Positions 32,265 through 34,014 of a DNA stretch of 34,014 nt are shown in pieces. The stretch lies in the IMG/VR virus record IMGVR_UViG_3300042326_002137, positions 1 to 34,014 of that record. One strand, 5' to 3'. Position 1 is the stretch's first letter; every line of letters begins with the position of its first letter. The DNA comes from a virus. A program made the translations under genes and the position numbers. The notes beneath the pieces were generated by a model. The model was not told the DNA's origin. It did no database searches and worked only from the letters and a program-made list of their open reading frames with translations.

Positions 32265-34014
32265 ATGGCCACAAACAGCCCACTAACACTAAGTTCTATT
32301 GATTTTGATACATTAAAAGAAAATTTTAAAGAATTTTTAAAAACGCAATCAGTATTTAAAGATTACGATTTTGATGGTTCAAACATCAATGTTCTTCTTG
32401 ATGTTATGTCTTATAATTCTTTTCTTAATGCATTTTACCTTAATATGGTTGCATCAGAAATGTTTCTTGATTCAGCTCAAAAGTACGATTCCGTAATTTC
32501 TCACGCAAAAGAGTTAAACTATCTTCCAAGAAGTGCAAAATCTTCTATAGCAGAGATTAATCTTTCATTACAAACCACAATAAACAGTGGTAAATTGAAT
32601 ATCCCAAAAGGCACCAGATTTTCTGGGTTTAACGCTAATGGTTCCTTTACTTTCACTACAGACCAATCAAAAGTTCTTTCTTCAGGATCAAACACATTCA
32701 CTACAGCTAATCTTTTGATTTACGAAGGCGATTATTACAAAGATTCTTTTGTAGTCGATTATAGCATCGAAAATCAGCAGTTTATTTTAACTAACAAAAA
32801 CATAGACGTTAATAGCCTTACTTTAAATGTTGTAGAAAACAACGGTTCTTCTAATACAGAGTTTAAAAGAGTAGAAACTTTGTTCGGATTAAATGGTCAA
32901 TCTAATGTTTACTTTTTGCAAGGTGCGCAAAGCGATAGTTATGAAATTGTATTTGGAGACAGCTTGTTTGGTAGAAAACCTCAAGACGGAGCAGTTTTAA
33001 ATGCAAATTATAGAGTTTCTTCTGGTATAGATGCTGATGGTATAACTGTATTCAGTTTACAAGACGATTTTGGACCAATTAATAGCGGTCAAATTACTTC
33101 ATCGACAATAACTCTTGTTTCTTCGTCTTCTGGTGGTTCCGAAAAAGAAAATATGGATTCAGTGAGATTTTCAGCGCCAAGATATTTTGCGACTCAACAG
33201 AGAGCTATTTCTTCGGACGATTACAAGAGTTTGGTTCTTGTTAACTTTGGTGGTGAAATATCAGACGTTACTGTCTATGGTGGTCAAGAAATAGAGCCTA
33301 AGTTATATGGCAGAGTAATTGTAGCTGTAAAGCCAACAACAGGAACAATTGCTCCAAATTATATTAAAAATAAAATTTATAATTATTTACAAGATTATAT
33401 TGCTCTTCCAAATAGAATTGTAATAACCGATCCCGAATACACATATTGTGATATATTTACTGAAGTTCAATATGACCCTAAAAGCACAACAAAAACACCA
33501 TCTGAAATTCAAACTGCAGTTTTAAGCTCAATTTTAAATTACAGTTCAAATAACTTAGAAAAGTTTGCTAATGATTTAAGATATAGCAGATTGACAGCTT
33601 CTATAGATTCGGCTGACTCAAGTATTACAAGTAATGACACAGAACTTAGAATAATTAAGAGAATTGTTCCTAATTTCAATCAAGATACTACGTACAACAT
33701 TTCAGTAGGAAACGTTTTGTACTATGACGCAAGTATTTTTTCTGATAATGCTCAACACAAACAACTCCATGACTCTGAAATAGATGCAAGATATGCTCAC
33801 GCTACTTTAATATCTTCTAATTTTACATATAATGCTAATGATGGAAAAGTTTATGAACTTGCGTTTTTCGAAGATGACGCTAAAGGTAATATTTTGTTAT
33901 ATGCTCCTATAGGAACTACGCTTTTACCTATAGAAACTGTCGGCACTATAGATTATGCGACAGGAAATATAAATTTAAATGAGATTAATGTGGCAAGTTA
34001 TTCAAACTATATCT
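32265..34014 (+). CDS. gp6: gp6-like baseplate wedge protein, 3' end outside window
   Basis: ATG 32265 directly follows the gp25 stop, and the frame stays open to the window edge (583 codons). The N-terminus (LSSIDFDTLKENFKEFLKTQ, then a YDFDGSNINVLLDVMSYNSF block and LNMVASEMFLDSAQK) and later SAPRYFATQQRAISSDDYKS are clear gp6/baseplate-J marks. T4 gp6 (660 aa) forms the inner baseplate iris with gp7 and gp53. The order gp25-gp6 matches T4. Confidence 0.9.
   Translation, partial: MATNSPLTLSSIDFDTLKENFKEFLKTQSVFKDYDFDGSNINVLLDVMSYNSFLNAFYLNMVASEMFLDSAQKYDSVISHAKELNYLPRSAKSSIAEINLSLQTTINSGKLNIPKGTRFSGFNANGSFTFTTDQSKVLSSGSNTFTTANLLIYEGDYYKDSFVVDYSIENQQFILTNKNIDVNSLTLNVVENNGSSNTEFKRVETLFGLNGQSNVYFLQGAQSDSYEIVFGDSLFGRKPQDGAVLNANYRVSSGIDADGITVFSLQDDFGPINSGQITSSTITLVSSSSGGSEKENMDSVRFSAPRYFATQQRAISSDDYKSLVLVNFGGEISDVTVYGGQEIEPKLYGRVIVAVKPTTGTIAPNYIKNKIYNYLQDYIALPNRIVITDPEYTYCDIFTEVQYDPKSTTKTPSEIQTAVLSSILNYSSNNLEKFANDLRYSRLTASIDSADSSITSNDTELRIIKRIVPNFNQDTTYNISVGNVLYYDASIFSDNAQHKQLHDSEIDARYAHATLISSNFTYNANDGKVYELAFFEDDAKGNILLYAPIGTTLLPIETVGTIDYATGNINLNEINVASYSNYI

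Noticed and set aside
1-34014. CRISPR array, insertion sequence or integrase
   Set aside because: No spaced direct-repeat array, transposase motif or tyrosine/serine recombinase was seen; the only repeats are short tandem or leader repeats.

Overview
This window is part of the genome of a large, lytic, T4-superfamily contractile-tailed phage whose host is most likely an alphaproteobacterium, probably in the Rhizobiales. Two lines of evidence support this. First, there is a T4-type gene set: gp32, gp59, gp33, gp4, gp26, gp48, gp53, gp25, gp6 and a hub/spike group with PAAR. It resembles the T4-like phages of cyanobacteria and rhizobia more than coliphage T4. Second, the window carries a circularly permuted (two-piece) tmRNA gene of the alphaproteobacterial type, encoding the tag ANDNFAPRLALAA. 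Family assignments come from recognising sequence motifs; no database search was run.

Layout. (1) 1-1075, minus strand: a three-gene operon (a partial hypothetical, a 28-aa membrane peptide, a GP88-like Cys-rich protein) read from a promoter at 1101-1129, back to back with a plus-strand promoter at 1144-1172. (2) 1144-10566, mostly plus strand: an early/accessory region of about 35 very small genes, many of them one gene per promoter. It includes an AAA+ ATPase (2100-2960), a minus-strand NUMOD3-type DNA-binding protein inserted behind it, a tightly overlapping cassette of small membrane proteins (4435-6038), and an intergenic knot at 6040-6500 with promoters facing both ways. (3) 10781-13369: one strong consensus promoter followed by ten overlapping genes (release-factor-like, DUF7352-like, DUF1289, SGNH-hydrolase-like and others). 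(4) 13355-16997: a DUF932 protein, a GIY-YIG/T5orf172-like protein, a conserved 375-aa protein, a secreted glycine-zipper protein and a TylF-like methyltransferase. (5) 17001-18287: an RNA region with the permuted ssrA and two atypical tRNA genes. (6) 18306-20760: a replication/transcription module, gp33 - SprT-like protease - gp59 - gp32, ended by a strong bidirectional terminator. (7) 20790-25466, minus strand: virion genes gp4, a conserved virion-type protein, a tail-tube-fold protein, gp26 with a predicted -1 frameshift extension, and a two-domain peptidoglycan-degrading tail protein. (8) 25522-34014, plus strand: baseplate genes gp48, gp53, hub, gp5-like OB domain, a large repeat-containing protein, spike, PAAR tip, gp25 and a partial gp6.

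The most striking regulatory feature is a family of about 25 promoters. All have exactly 17 bp between a TTG-type -35 and a TA-type -10, and most also carry a conserved TTAAWTC element at the start of the spacer. They sit in front of most early genes, two or three point to the minus strand, and their RBS leaders are also alike. This suggests coordinated use of the host housekeeping sigma factor plus a protein that reads the spacer element.

How the parts work together: the early genes probably reprogram the host. gp59 and gp32 act at the replication fork, and gp33 links replication to late transcription. The tmRNA and tRNAs support translation after host RNA decay. The last 13 kb builds the head-completion, tail-tube and baseplate parts of the virion.
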